Shown here: positions 7,929-20,630 of the stretch, one piece after another
How the letters are laid out: every line of letters starts with the position of its first letter
Numbering within the stretch: the stretch's first letter is position 1
Assembly: GCA_023423535.1 (NCBI GenBank)
Contig: JAFAFL010000021.1
Coordinates: forward strand, 1-64,000
Length of the DNA: 64,000 nt
Direction: 5' to 3'
Source of the DNA: Pseudomonadota bacterium
GTDB taxonomy: Bacteria > Myxococcota > Myxococcia > Myxococcales > Myxococcaceae
Made by a program: the position numbers and the translations under genes
Notes under the pieces: generated by a model
Told to the model about the DNA's origin: nothing
Database searches by the model: none
The model's input: only the letters and a program-made list of their open reading frames with translations

Positions 7929-9038
7929 TCAGCGCGGTGGCGTGCAGGTGTAGCGGGCGACCTCCACCACCGAGCCCTCGCGTGAGGCGGTGACGGTGTA
8001 TCGCGGCGGCGCGGCCTCCACCTTCAGCTCGAGTTTCTCGCCCTCCCGCGGCACGTACTCGCCCTTCCAGTGGCCCGGCTCCTTCGCGTCCGGCGCCGGC
8101 AGACGCAGGTCGGCACTCCAGGCTGGGAAGTCGAGCACCGCGTCATCGAGCGCCTCCGGTCCGGTCTCTTCCCCGGCGCCGGTGCATTCAATGCCGGGCA
8201 TCCCCGGGCCAGCGAAGCACGCGGGACGCGTCGTCGGCAGCAGGCGGCCGTCCGCGGTGTGGACCGCGACGCCCAGATGCAGCGAGCTCGCCTTCCCCGA
8301 GCGGTTGACGCCCCCGCCGATCACCCGGAACGACGACGGAAGGAGCCTCACTTTCCCTTCGCTCCGGCACGTCTGCGGCACCGACAGCACTCGGAGCTGC
8401 TCGGGCAGCGCGGTACCGTCCTGAACGACCGGCTCCGGCCCTGGCGATGCGCGGCTGAACTTCACCTCCGCGATGCAGGTGTCCGCATACTTCGTGCCCG
8501 CTTCGACGCGCGCGATCCGGAGCCGGTAGCGGCCCGGCTCGAGCGGGAGGGCGAACTCGTAGTGGCCCCTGTACCGGTCGCCCACCGCGAGGCGCTCGAG
8601 GACCTTTCCCTCCGCGCTCACCACCTCGAGCACCGAGGGACGGCCGTTGCTCCGGTACACCGCGAGGCTCTGCGCGAACCACCGCTCCCACTGCTCGTGC
8701 TCGAAGCGCTCCGCTGCCACACCCCCGTCGCCCGACAGCGCCAGCTTCCGGAAGCCCGGGACGATCTCCACCTTGTCGGTGGCCTGGAGGAGCTCCACGC
8801 CGAGCCACTGGCCCGTGCCGCGGCCCTCTGCGCCCTCGCACCAGGCGGTGGCCTCGGACCCGTCCATGGCGCTCTTCGCCGTGAAGGAGGCCGGCCGCCA
8901 GTCGGGCCGGCCGTCCTTCCACTCCATCACCTTCGTCTTCGTCGCGAGGCTGGAGGACGCGCCGGTCACGCGCGCGACGGGAGCCTCACCTGCCTCGGCA
9001 CCGAGGACGACGAGCCCGGCGATCCACCACGCGATCAT
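7929..9038 (-). CDS. Exported protein with NADase-type glycan-binding (discoidin-like) domain
   Basis: This 369-residue protein starts at ATG 9038 after a GAGGAG site 6-7 nt upstream. A short signal sequence (MIAWWIAGLVVLGAEA) is followed by a beta-sandwich typical of the NADase-type glycan-binding domain: DGSEATAWCEG, GQWLGVELLQ, VEIVPGFRKL, SNGRPSVLEV, and the closing DTCIAEVKFS near residue 190. Such domains bind carbohydrate or act as targeting modules. The C-terminal 170 residues are a second beta-rich region with four cysteines and no recognised family. It is probably periplasmic or secreted. In-frame read-through of its TGA would lead into the tandem repeat. Confidence 0.78.
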   Translation of the reverse strand: MIAWWIAGLVVLGAEAGEAPVARVTGASSSLATKTKVMEWKDGRPDWRPASFTAKSAMDGSEATAWCEGAEGRGTGQWLGVELLQATDKVEIVPGFRKLALSGDGGVAAERFEHEQWERWFAQSLAVYRSNGRPSVLEVVSAEGKVLERLAVGDRYRGHYEFALPLEPGRYRLRIARVEAGTKYADTCIAEVKFSRASPGPEPVVQDGTALPEQLRVLSVPQTCRSEGKVRLLPSSFRVIGGGVNRSGKASSLHLGVAVHTADGRLLPTTRPACFAGPGMPGIECTGAGEETGPEALDDAVLDFPAWSADLRLPAPDAKEPGHWKGEYVPREGEKLELKVEAAPPRYTVTASREGSVVEVARYTCTPPR

Positions 9039-9066
9039 CGACTGCTCCTCACCCGACGCGCGGCGC

Positions 9067-10467
<1,401 letters not shown>

Positions 10468-10705
10468 GGAACGCCAGCTAGCGTGACGCGTTCCCCCATG
10501 CAACAGGGGCGATGCGTCGTCACCGCAAGGGACGCTCCGGACCGCCCGCGCGACAAGTCCCGTGGCAGCGGGCTCGTCCTCGACAGCCCGGCCGCTCCAC
10601 GATCCGCCACCTCGCGCCCCGCGCTCCGGTCGCTGTTCAGCGAGTGACGCGGGCGACCTCAATACCCACCCATCCCCTATGCGATCCGTATTCTCCCCGC
10701 CCTCT

Positions 10706-12706
10706 ATGGCGGAACGCATCGGCAGCATCGTGATCGAGAACGTGCAGCCCTCGATCGATGGTGGGCGGTACGCGGTGAAGCGGGTGGTCGGCGAGAGGGT
10801 GGACGTCTCCTGCGACCTCTTCAAGGAAGGGCACGACGTCCTCGTCGCGCGCATCGCCTGGCGGCAGCTCTCTCCCGAGAAGGCGAAGACCGACTGGCAG
10901 TTCGAGCCGATGAAGAGCGTCGGCAACGACCGCTACGAGGGCCACTTCGCGCTCGACGTGAACGGCCGCTACGCCTTCACGGTGGAGGCCTGGCCGGATC
11001 TCTTCGCCACCTGGACGCTGGAGCTGCAGCGCAAGGTGGAGGTGGGCCGCGACGTGAAGAGCGAACTGCTCGAGGGCGCGGCGCTGCTCGAGGCGGCGGC
11101 GAAACGTGCGGAGGCGGCGGGAGCTCGTCAGGCCGCGCTGAGCATGACCGAGGCCGCGCAGCGCTTCCGCGGAGGCCCCACGAAGGAGACGATCGAGGCG
11201 GCGCTGAACCCGTCCTTGAAGTCTCTCGCCTCGCGCTTTCCGGACCTCTCCATCGCCACGCGCTACGGCACCGAGCTGGAGGTCTTCGCCGAGCGCACGC
11301 GCGCGCGCACCGGCGCCTGGTACGAGTTCTTCCCGCGCTCCACCGTCAACGACGGCAAGACGCACGGCACGTTCAAGGACGCGGAGGCCTTCCTCCCCTA
11401 CGTGAAGTCGCTCGGGTTCGACGTCATCTACCTGCCGCCCATCCATCCGATCGGGCGCACCGCGCGAAAGGGCAAGAACAACTCGCTCACCGCGGAGCCG
11501 GGCGACGTGGGCTCGCCGTGGGCGATCGGCGCGGCGGAGGGCGGGCACAAGGCAGTGCACCCGGACCTCGGCACGCTGGAGGACTTCCGGCGCTTCGTCG
11601 CGGCGGCGAACGCCATGGGCATCGAGGTCGCGCTGGATCTGGCCTACCAGTGCTCGCCGGATCACCCGTACGTGAAGGAGCACCCGGAGTGGTTCCTCCA
11701 CCGCCCGGACGGGACGATCAAGACCGCGGAGAATCCGCCCAAGCGCTACGAGGACATCGTCAACTTCGACTGGCTCGGGCCCGCGCGCGAGACGCTGTGG
11801 AACGAGCTGCTCAGCGTCATCCTCCACTGGGTGGAGAACGGGGTGCGCACCTTCCGCGTGGACAACCCGCACACCAAGCCCATCCCCTTCTGGGAGTGGG
11901 TCATCCGCAAGGTGCACGACGAGCACCCGGACGTGGTCTTCCTCTCCGAGGCCTTCACCCGCCCGAAGGTGATGAAGTCGCTGGCGAAGATCGGCTTCGC
12001 GCAGAGCTACACCTACTTCACCTGGCGCAACTTCAAGGGCGAGCTGCAGGAGTACCTCGAGGAGCTCACCCAGTCGCCCGCGGCCGAGTACATGAAGGGC
12101 AACCTCTGGCCGAACACGCCGGACATCCTCCCCGAGTCCTTGCAGCACGGCGGCAGGCCCGCGTTCCTGCAACGGTTCGCGCTCGCGGCCACGCTCTCGT
12201 CGTCGTACGGCATCTACTCCGGCTACGAGCTCTGCGAGAACACGCCGGTGAAGCCGGGCAAGGAGGAGTATCTCGACTCGGAGAAGTACCAGCTGGTGAA
12301 GCGGGACTTCGAGAAGGAGGGGAACCTCCGCGGCTTCATCACCGCGATCAACCGGGCGCGGCAGCAGAACCCGGCGCTGCTGCTCTACCGGAACCTGCGC
12401 TTCTACACCGCGCACAACGACCGGGTGATCTTCTACGGCAAGCGCACGCCGGACGGTTCGAACCAGGTGCTCGTCGCGGTGAGCATGGATCCCTACGAGA
12501 CGCAGGAGGCGATGCTCGAGCTGCCGCTCGCGGAGTGGGGGATCGCGGAGGACGAGATCTACCAGGTGCACGAGCAGATCTCGGATCAGCGCGCGCTGTG
12601 GCAGGGGCCGACCGCGCACGTGAGGTTGACTCCCGACGCACCTGCGGCGATCTGGACGGTGCTGCGCTTCCGGAAGACCGAAGAGAGCTTCGACTACTAC
12701 TACTAG
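10706..12706 (+). CDS. glgE: Alpha-1,4-glucan:maltose-1-phosphate maltosyltransferase
   Basis: This 666-residue GH13 enzyme elongates alpha-1,4-glucan using maltose-1-phosphate. An N-terminal beta domain (residues 1-100), a helical insert (about 105-190) and the barrel (WYEFFPRS onward) are in the family order. The nucleophile Asp386 (FRVDNPHTKP) and general acid Glu415 (LSEAFTRP) are 29 residues apart, the spacing I recall for the Streptomyces enzyme. The PHTKP and YNTEF-like regions separate GlgE from ordinary amylases. ATG 10706 is preferred to the in-frame ATG 10679, though neither has a strong ribosome binding site. It is the first gene of the glgE-treS-mak-glgB operon, 18 nt before treS. 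Confidence 0.95.
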   Translation: MAERIGSIVIENVQPSIDGGRYAVKRVVGERVDVSCDLFKEGHDVLVARIAWRQLSPEKAKTDWQFEPMKSVGNDRYEGHFALDVNGRYAFTVEAWPDLFATWTLELQRKVEVGRDVKSELLEGAALLEAAAKRAEAAGARQAALSMTEAAQRFRGGPTKETIEAALNPSLKSLASRFPDLSIATRYGTELEVFAERTRARTGAWYEFFPRSTVNDGKTHGTFKDAEAFLPYVKSLGFDVIYLPPIHPIGRTARKGKNNSLTAEPGDVGSPWAIGAAEGGHKAVHPDLGTLEDFRRFVAAANAMGIEVALDLAYQCSPDHPYVKEHPEWFLHRPDGTIKTAENPPKRYEDIVNFDWLGPARETLWNELLSVILHWVENGVRTFRVDNPHTKPIPFWEWVIRKVHDEHPDVVFLSEAFTRPKVMKSLAKIGFAQSYTYFTWRNFKGELQEYLEELTQSPAAEYMKGNLWPNTPDILPESLQHGGRPAFLQRFALAATLSSSYGIYSGYELCENTPVKPGKEEYLDSEKYQLVKRDFEKEGNLRGFITAINRARQQNPALLLYRNLRFYTAHNDRVIFYGKRTPDGSNQVLVAVSMDPYETQEAMLELPLAEWGIAEDEIYQVHEQISDQRALWQGPTAHVRLTPDAPAAIWTVLRFRKTEESFDYYY

Positions 12707-12724
12707 GACGACTGCCAGGACTGT

Positions 12725-14368
<1,644 letters not shown>

Positions 14369-14391
14369 ACCCCTTCGAGAAGGAAGCAGCC

Positions 14392-15717
14392 ATGTCGACC
14401 ATTGACGTCTCGAAGCTCCCCGAGTTCCTCCGCTCGCGCCGGTGGTTCGGCGGCAAGGGCGTGCCCATCGAGCGGGTGCAGGTGCTCGATCACGTGGACC
14501 TCGGCGAGGGCGACTACCAGTTCACGCTCGCGGTGCTGGAGGTCATCTACCAACTGGGCAATCCGGACCGGTACCTCGCGATGCTGCACGTGGGCCCGAA
14601 CGGGGAGCTGACCGAAGCGCTGGACCAGGACGAGCTGGCGCGGATCGCGCTGCGCTCGGTGCGCGAGCAGCTGCAGATCCCCACCGGCGGCGGCACGCTG
14701 CGCGGCGAGTACGTGGGCGACGGCGGGAAGCTCGCCGAGGTCTCGCGCGATCCGGCGGTGCGCAGGATCAGCGCCGAGCAGTCGAACACCTCGCTGGTGT
14801 ACGACGACAAGATCATCTTCAAGCTCATCCGCAAGCTCGACCTGGGGAACAACCCGGAGTGGGAGGTGGGCCAGTTCCTGCGCAAGCACGGCTACCGGCA
14901 CACGCCGCCGCTGCTGGGCGGGATCGTGCTCGAGGGCGCGGTGCACTCCACGGTGGCGGTCGTGCACGAGTTCGTGCCGGTGGCTCAGGACGGCTGGGCC
15001 TGGACGCTGGACCAGATGAAGGGGCAGACCCTGGCCCCGGACTTCCTCGCCGAGGTGACGCGGCTGGGTGAAGCGCTGGGCGAGTTGCACGACGTGCTCG
15101 CGTCCGACCCGTCGGATCCCGGCTTCGCGCCGGAGCCGGTGCAGCGCGAGGATCTGCAGCGCTGGTCCTCCTCGATCATCGGCGAGATGGGCGTGTCTTT
15201 GGCCTCCGCCTCGCAGCAGGCGCCGGAGCTGTTGGAGAAGCGCGAGGCGCTGGTTGCGCGCATCGACCGGCTGGCGAGGCTCGAGCCGGAGGGCGCGGGG
15301 ATGAAGATCCGCCACCACGGGGACCTGCACCTCGGGCAGACGCTGCGCAGCAATGGACGCTGGCTCATCTTCGACTTCGAGGGCGAGCCGGTGCGCACCT
15401 ACGCGCAGCGCCGCGAGAAGCACTCGCCGCTGCGGGACGTGGCGGGGATGTTGCGGTCGTTCGCGTATGCCTGCGCCACGGTGGAGATCGCCGGCGCGCC
15501 GGATGGGCAGCGCCTGGGACCTGTGCGGAAGGCCTTCCTCGACGGGTACAGGAAGAGTCGCAACACGCAGGGTCTGCTGCCCGCGGACGACCAGACCTTC
15601 GACGTGATGCTGGAGACGCTGGAGCTGGAGAAGCTCCTCTACGAGCTGCGCTACGAGCTCTCCCACCGCCCCGACTGGGTGCGGATCCCCGCGCGCGCGC
15701 TGCTCGCGTACACCTGA
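14392..15717 (+). CDS. mak: Maltokinase (Mak/Pep2 type)
   Basis: This 441-residue protein starts at ATG 14392 behind a GAGAAGGAAG site. It phosphorylates maltose with ATP to give maltose-1-phosphate, the donor for GlgE. The N-terminal cap contains the typical LPEFLRSRRWFGGKG. The aminoglycoside-phosphotransferase-like kinase core shows the catalytic loop His309-Gly-Asp311-Leu-His (HHGDLHLGQ) and the metal-binding Asp328 (IFDFEGEP). The motif EQSNTSLVYDDKIIFKLIRK corresponds to the ATP-binding strand and lysine. Its place between treS and glgB confirms the role. The family often has this gene fused to treS; here it stands alone. Confidence 0.93.
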   Translation: MSTIDVSKLPEFLRSRRWFGGKGVPIERVQVLDHVDLGEGDYQFTLAVLEVIYQLGNPDRYLAMLHVGPNGELTEALDQDELARIALRSVREQLQIPTGGGTLRGEYVGDGGKLAEVSRDPAVRRISAEQSNTSLVYDDKIIFKLIRKLDLGNNPEWEVGQFLRKHGYRHTPPLLGGIVLEGAVHSTVAVVHEFVPVAQDGWAWTLDQMKGQTLAPDFLAEVTRLGEALGELHDVLASDPSDPGFAPEPVQREDLQRWSSSIIGEMGVSLASASQQAPELLEKREALVARIDRLARLEPEGAGMKIRHHGDLHLGQTLRSNGRWLIFDFEGEPVRTYAQRREKHSPLRDVAGMLRSFAYACATVEIAGAPDGQRLGPVRKAFLDGYRKSRNTQGLLPADDQTFDVMLETLELEKLLYELRYELSHRPDWVRIPARALLAYT

Positions 15718-15742
15718 GCCTTCGGGCACCACGAGGCACACC

Positions 15743-18010
15743 ATGCAGAAGCCGACCGAACGCCATGTGGCCGACGCGGAGCTCGCGCGCGTCGCCGAAT
15801 TGCGTCACCCCGATCCCCACGCGGTGCTGGGCGTGCACCCGGACGGAGACGGGCTCGTCATCCGCTGCTTCCGTCCCGACGCCGAGCGCGTCCTCGTGCT
15901 GCCCGACGACGGCGGGCGCGTGGAGCTCAAGCACCGGCACGCGGGGATCTGGGAGGGCCGCGTCAACGGGCGGAAGGAGATCTTCCGCTACCTGCTGGAG
16001 GTGCACTACCCGGGCGGGCGGATGTTCCAGCTGCGCGATCCCTACGCGTACCTGCCCACGCTGGGAGAGCTGGATCTGCACCTCGTGGGCGAGGGCAAGC
16101 ACGAGCGGCTGTGGGAGAAGCTCGGCGCCCGGTTGATGCACCACGGCGGCGCGCACGGCGTGGCCTTCAGCGTGTGGGCGCCCACCGCGGCGGGCGTGAG
16201 CGTGGTCGGCGACTTCAACGGCTGGGACGGACGGCTGCACGCGATGCGGCGGATGGGCGCGTCCGGCGTGTGGGAGCTCTTCGTGCCCGACGTGGGCGAG
16301 GGCGCTCGCTACAAGTACGAGATCCGGCCGCAGGGAGGCGGGCCGGCGCTGCTGAAGGCCGACCCGATGGCCTTCCGCACCGAGGTCCCGCCGCTCACCG
16401 CCAGCGTGGTGCACAACCTCCGCGGCTACGAGTGGAAGGACGCGGAGTGGATGGCGAAGCGCGCGAAGGGCAACGCGCTGACCGCGCCGATGAGCGTGTA
16501 CGAGGTGCACCTCGGCTCGTGGAAGCGGATCGTCGAGGACGGCGACCGGCCGATGACCTACCGCGAGCTGGCGCACGAGCTGGCGGACTACTGCCATCAC
16601 TTCGGCTTCACCCACGTGGAGCTCCTGCCGGTGGCGGAGCATCCCTACGGCGGCTCGTGGGGCTATCAGGTGACGGGCTACTACGCGCCCACCGCGCGCT
16701 TCGGACACCCGGACGATCTGCGCTACTTGATCGACCACCTGCACCAGCGCGGCATCGGCGTGATCGTGGACTGGGTGCCGGGCCACTTCCCCAAGGACGC
16801 GCACGGCCTGGCGCGCTTCGACGGAACGGCGCTCTACGAGCACGCGGATCCGCGGCAGGGAACGCAGCCGGACTGGGGCACGCTCGTCTTCAACTTCGGG
16901 CGCAACGAGGTGCGGAACTTCCTCGTGGCCAACGCGCTCTACTGGCTCGACGAGTACCACGTGGACGGGCTGCGGGTGGACGCGGTGGCCTCGATGCTCT
17001 ACCTCGACTACTCGCGCAAGGCGGGCGAGTGGGTGCCGAACCGCTGGGGCGGGCGCGAGAACGAAGAGGCGATCGCCTTTCTGCGCGAGACGAACGAAGC
17101 GGTGCGCAGGCTCCATCCGGGCGCGGTGACGATCGCGGAGGAGTCCACCGCGTGGCCGCGCGTGTCGCATCCGGTGAGCGAGGGGGGCCTCGGCTTCCAC
17201 TTCAAGTGGAACATGGGCTGGATGCACGACACCCTGCTCTACTTCGGAAAGGATCCGATCTACCGGCAGCACCACCACAACCAGCTGACCTTCGGGCTGC
17301 TCTACGCGTTCAGCGAGAACTTCGTGCTCCCGCTGAGCCACGACGAGGTGGTGCACGGGAAGGGCTCTTTGCTCGGGCGCATGCCGGGCGACGAGTGGCA
17401 GAAGTTCGCCAACCTGCGCGCGCTCTTCGCGTGGATGTGGGCGCACCCGGGGAAGAAGCTCCTCTTCATGGGCGGCGAGTTCGGCCAGGGCCCGGAGTGG
17501 AACGAGGCGCGCAGCCTGCACTGGCACCAGACGAACCACTGGGGCCACGGCGGCGTGCAGCGGATGATGCGGCAGCTCAACGCGATCTACGCGGAGGAGC
17601 CCGCGCTTTGGGAGCAGGACTGCTCGCCCATGGGCTTCCAGTGGCTGCAGGCGGACGCCGCGGAGGTGAACACGTTTGCGTTCGTGCGCTGGGCGAAGGG
17701 AGGCAAGAGCCACCTCGTCTGCGCGGCGAACCTCTCTCCGGTGACGCGCGAGGGCTATCGGATCGGCTTCCCGCGCGCGGGCACCTACGTCGAGCGCCTG
17801 AACACCGACGCGAGCGACTTCGGCGGCGCGGGCATCGGGAACATGGGCCGGGTGCAGGCGGAGGAGATCCCCTGGGACAACCAGCCGGCCAGCGCGGCGG
17901 TCACGCTCCCGCCGCTGTCGGTGGTGTGGTTCTCGCCGGACGGCGCCGGCGCCGAGCCTGCTTCCGTTTCAGCCTCCGACTCGGCCCTGGAACCGGCTCC
18001 GAAGAAGTAG
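15743..18010 (+). CDS. glgB: 1,4-alpha-glucan branching enzyme
   Basis: A 755-residue GH13 branching enzyme adds alpha-1,6 branches to the glucan made by GlgE. The N-terminus has two beta-sandwich modules (HPDPHAVLGVHPD and the CBM48 region FSVWAPTAAGVSVVGDFNGW). The barrel shows GGSWGYQVTGYYAPTARFG, the nucleophile Asp413 (LRVDAVASML), Glu466 (TIAEESTAWP) and the loop LSHDEVVHGKGSLL. The C-terminal all-beta domain is followed by about 25 extra Ala/Ser/Pro-rich residues ending in PAPKK. It is the last gene of the GlgE operon, 25 nt after mak. It faces a convergent gene 27 nt downstream. Confidence 0.96.
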   Translation: MQKPTERHVADAELARVAELRHPDPHAVLGVHPDGDGLVIRCFRPDAERVLVLPDDGGRVELKHRHAGIWEGRVNGRKEIFRYLLEVHYPGGRMFQLRDPYAYLPTLGELDLHLVGEGKHERLWEKLGARLMHHGGAHGVAFSVWAPTAAGVSVVGDFNGWDGRLHAMRRMGASGVWELFVPDVGEGARYKYEIRPQGGGPALLKADPMAFRTEVPPLTASVVHNLRGYEWKDAEWMAKRAKGNALTAPMSVYEVHLGSWKRIVEDGDRPMTYRELAHELADYCHHFGFTHVELLPVAEHPYGGSWGYQVTGYYAPTARFGHPDDLRYLIDHLHQRGIGVIVDWVPGHFPKDAHGLARFDGTALYEHADPRQGTQPDWGTLVFNFGRNEVRNFLVANALYWLDEYHVDGLRVDAVASMLYLDYSRKAGEWVPNRWGGRENEEAIAFLRETNEAVRRLHPGAVTIAEESTAWPRVSHPVSEGGLGFHFKWNMGWMHDTLLYFGKDPIYRQHHHNQLTFGLLYAFSENFVLPLSHDEVVHGKGSLLGRMPGDEWQKFANLRALFAWMWAHPGKKLLFMGGEFGQGPEWNEARSLHWHQTNHWGHGGVQRMMRQLNAIYAEEPALWEQDCSPMGFQWLQADAAEVNTFAFVRWAKGGKSHLVCAANLSPVTREGYRIGFPRAGTYVERLNTDASDFGGAGIGNMGRVQAEEIPWDNQPASAAVTLPPLSVVWFSPDGAGAEPASVSASDSALEPAPKK

Positions 18011-18037
18011 CCCGAGAGGGGACGCGGGCGGGAGCTG

Positions 18038-18568
18038 CTACTCCCCCCGCCCCACCCGCTCCACCCACTCGCGCGGCAGCCCGGCGCTGTGGGCGCCGCG
18101 CACGAGCGCCTCGATGAAGCGGGGGCTGACCTTGCCCTCGTTGCTCGCCCTGCGCGGGTTGGTGGTGAAGGCGGTGGCCTCGAGTTCGGTGCCGTCCTCG
18201 AGCCGGAGCTTCACGCTTCGTTCGACGGACATCGAAGTGACCGCGCCCTCCTTGTGGCCGATGATCGGCCAGTCCTTCGCGCCGATCTCGAACACGCGTC
18301 CCCACACCGTCTCGCCCGGCCGGTCCTCGAGGCCCGCCACGCGGCCGCCCCACCATCGAGAAGGGAAGTCATAGACGAGCCCCACGTCGGTGGCCTGCGC
18401 GAGCCTCCCCTCCGGCAGCTCGAAGAAGTCGTAGCCGTGCTGGGACCGCCACTCCACGAACGCGTCGCGGTCGAGGATGGTGGAGTACGCGAAGTAGAGC
18501 CGTGAGCCGCCCTCTGCGTTCTCGCGAGCCTTCATCACCTGGTCGTAGTGGCTGTCCATGACCGGCAT
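18038..18568 (-). CDS. Gamma-glutamylcyclotransferase-like (AIG2/GGCT fold) protein
   Basis: A 176-residue cytosolic protein has the GGCT-like fold. The first strand motif is LYFAYSTIL, where classical enzymes have YGSNL. Later elements GRLAQATDVGLVYDFPS, GETVWGRVFEIG and KDWPIIGHKEGA fit the barrel, and the catalytic Glu should lie in the latter region. Enzymes of this group cyclise gamma-glutamyl peptides or amines to 5-oxoproline. The altered first motif makes the exact activity uncertain. ATG 18568 is used, with ATG 18559 as an alternative. The gene diverges from htpX. Confidence 0.75.
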   Translation of the reverse strand: MPVMDSHYDQVMKARENAEGGSRLYFAYSTILDRDAFVEWRSQHGYDFFELPEGRLAQATDVGLVYDFPSRWWGGRVAGLEDRPGETVWGRVFEIGAKDWPIIGHKEGAVTSMSVERSVKLRLEDGTELEATAFTTNPRRASNEGKVSPRFIEALVRGAHSAGLPREWVERVGRGE

Positions 18569-18702
18569 CTACCACGCCGCATCAGAGCCAATGGCCTGTC
18601 TGAGCGCGCGTGGCCGAAGGCAGCCGAGCAGCCGGGCACGTCGTAGCCGCTGCACGCGAGCCGTGGAGCCCCCACCTTCTCCGGTCGAAGGAGCGACCGC
18701 GC

Positions 18703-19629
18703 GTGAAGAAGAGATCCGGCATCGGCAAGCGCATCCTGCTGCTCATCGCGACGAACATCGCGATCCTGCTCGTGATGTCGATCGTCCTGCGGCTGATCGG
18801 CTTCGAGGGCTACTACGACGAGCAGGGCCGCGGCGTGAACTACGGCCAGCTGCTCGTGTTCTCGGCGGTGCTGGGCTTCACAGGAGCGTTCATCTCGCTG
18901 GCGATGTCGAAGTGGATCGCCAAGCGGACGACGGGTGCGCAGGTGATCACGCAGCCGCGCACCGACACCGAGCTGTGGCTCGTGGACACCGTTCGACGCC
19001 TGTCGAAGCAGTCCGGGATCGGGATGCCGGAGGTGGCGATCTACGAGAGCGAGGACGTGAACGCGTTCGCCACCGGCGCGCGCCGTGACAACGCGCTCGT
19101 GGCGGTGAGCACCGGCCTCTTGCGGCAGATGGACCGCGAGTCCGCCGAGGCGGTCCTCGCCCACGAGATCGCGCACATCGCCAACGGCGACATGATCACC
19201 CTCACGCTGATCCAGGGCGTGGTGAACACCTTCGTCGTCTTCTTCTCCCGGGTGATCGGCCACGCCGTCGACCGGCTGATCTTCAAGACCGAGCGCGGCC
19301 ACGGCCCGGGGTTCTGGATCACGACGATCATCGCGCAGCTCGCGCTGGGGATCCTCGCGACGATGATCGTCATGTGGTTCAGCCGCTGGCGTGAGTTCCG
19401 GGCCGACCGTGGCAGCGCGCAGCTCAACGGCGCCCGCCCGATGATCCGCGCGCTCGAGTCGCTCAAGCGCGCGCACACCCCGACCGCTCTGCCCGACGCG
19501 ATGCAGAGCTTCGGCATCCGCTCGGGCGACGGCAGCGGCCTCACCCGCCTCTTCCGCTCGCACCCGGACCTCGACGAGCGCATCGCGCGGCTGAGCGGGC
19601 AAGCCGCGGAGCAGGGCGCGGCGCGGTAG
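18703..19629 (+). CDS. htpX: Membrane protease HtpX (M48)
   Basis: This 308-residue zinc metalloprotease degrades damaged membrane proteins. GTG 18703 was chosen because AAGGAG lies 9 nt upstream and the product then begins VKKRSGIGKRILLLI, like known HtpX N-termini. Two N-terminal membrane helices (LLLIATNIAILLVM, LLVFSAVLGFTGAFISL) precede the active site His154-Glu155-x-x-His158 (LAHEIAHIANGD). Two further hydrophobic segments follow. The third zinc ligand is in the FRADRGSAQ region. The C-terminal 43 codons are repeated about 1.1 kb downstream as a gene fragment, which implies that a second htpX copy once existed or recombined here. Confidence 0.95.
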   Translation: MKKRSGIGKRILLLIATNIAILLVMSIVLRLIGFEGYYDEQGRGVNYGQLLVFSAVLGFTGAFISLAMSKWIAKRTTGAQVITQPRTDTELWLVDTVRRLSKQSGIGMPEVAIYESEDVNAFATGARRDNALVAVSTGLLRQMDRESAEAVLAHEIAHIANGDMITLTLIQGVVNTFVVFFSRVIGHAVDRLIFKTERGHGPGFWITTIIAQLALGILATMIVMWFSRWREFRADRGSAQLNGARPMIRALESLKRAHTPTALPDAMQSFGIRSGDGSGLTRLFRSHPDLDERIARLSGQAAEQGAAR

Positions 19630-19768
19630 CCGCAGGCTTGACGCGGGACGGGGCCCAGCGCTCCCCGTTCACGAACACCTGGGGCCGGCGAATGTGTGGC
19701 CTGCCGTGCCACACTCGTGGAGATGACGTGGCGAGCACGGACTTTCGTGGCCCTCGAACGGGTGCGCG

Positions 19769-20602
19769 ATGACGCCTGAAGACGATCCGCGCTCCACCGC
19801 AGTGCTTGTGTCGGTCGCGCTCGCGGGCCTCTCGAATGTGGAGGACGACGAGGAGGGTTGGTCCGCCATCCACGCGTTGCGCAGGCGCGGCACGCCGGAG
19901 GTCGTCGACAGCGCCGTCGCGCTGTCGCGGTCCTCGCAAGCGCCGAGCCGCGCGCTCGCCGCTCACCTGCTCGGTCAGCTCGGGGCGGAGCCACGGGACG
20001 AGCTCCGCGAAAGGTGCTGCGCCGACACGCTGCTCTCAATGCTCGAACGCGAGTCGGACGACGCGGTGCTCGCTGCCATCGCAACAGAGATGGGCCAGAT
20101 CGCAGATGAGCGTGTCCCCTCGGCGGTGGCGCACCTCGCGCGGCATGCGAACGCAGAGGTGCGGATCGGCGCCGTCCACGCGCTGTCGCGGCACAATTCC
20201 CCGCTCGCCGTCTCTCTTCTGACCGAACTCTCGCGTGACGTGGACGAGGCAGTGCGTGACTGGGCAACCTTCGGGCTCGGCTCCCTGCTCGAGGACGTAG
20301 ACACGCCAGAGCTTCGCGAAGCGCTGATGGCACGACTCGCCGAAGAGAACCTGGAATTGCAGGGCGAGGCGCTGTTGGGGCTGGCGGTCCGCGGCGACGT
20401 GCGCGTGGTCGAACCGCTGCGTGAAGCGCTCTGCGCGCCGGTGGTGAACGTGCTGGCGGTAGAGGCCGCTGCGACGCTGCGCCACCCATCTCTCCTTCCC
20501 CTGCTGATCGCGCTGCAGTCGCGAACGGGAGAGAGCGACGCGTACTTCGAGCGGTCGCTCTCCGACGCTATCGCCCGCCTCACCTCCGAGCGCACCGACT
20601 AG
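19769..20602 (+). CDS. HEAT-repeat protein
   Basis: This 277-residue soluble protein is built of about seven helical HEAT-like repeats. Recurrent patterns include LAAHLLGQLGA, LAAIATEMGQIAD, AEVRIGAVHALSRH, EAVRDWATFGLGSLL and LEAVEA-type helices. Such solenoids serve as protein-binding scaffolds, and in some families they act as lyases for phycobilins or as phosphorelay adaptors. Nothing here supports an enzymatic role. The N-terminus is acidic (MTPEDDPRS, EDDEEG) and there is no signal peptide. It lies between intact htpX and a 3' htpX fragment, so it may have arrived by recombination or insertion at that site. Confidence 0.75.
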   Translation: MTPEDDPRSTAVLVSVALAGLSNVEDDEEGWSAIHALRRRGTPEVVDSAVALSRSSQAPSRALAAHLLGQLGAEPRDELRERCCADTLLSMLERESDDAVLAAIATEMGQIADERVPSAVAHLARHANAEVRIGAVHALSRHNSPLAVSLLTELSRDVDEAVRDWATFGLGSLLEDVDTPELREALMARLAEENLELQGEALLGLAVRGDVRVVEPLREALCAPVVNVLAVEAAATLRHPSLLPLLIALQSRTGESDAYFERSLSDAIARLTSERTD

Positions 20603-20630
20603 ATTCGCGCTCGCTCGCCATGGCCGAGAC

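Noticed and set aside
10468..10926. A longer asnS reading frame starting at 10926
   Set aside because: The extra 153 residues are low-complexity and overlap the start of glgE; the protein from 10467 already has the normal full length.
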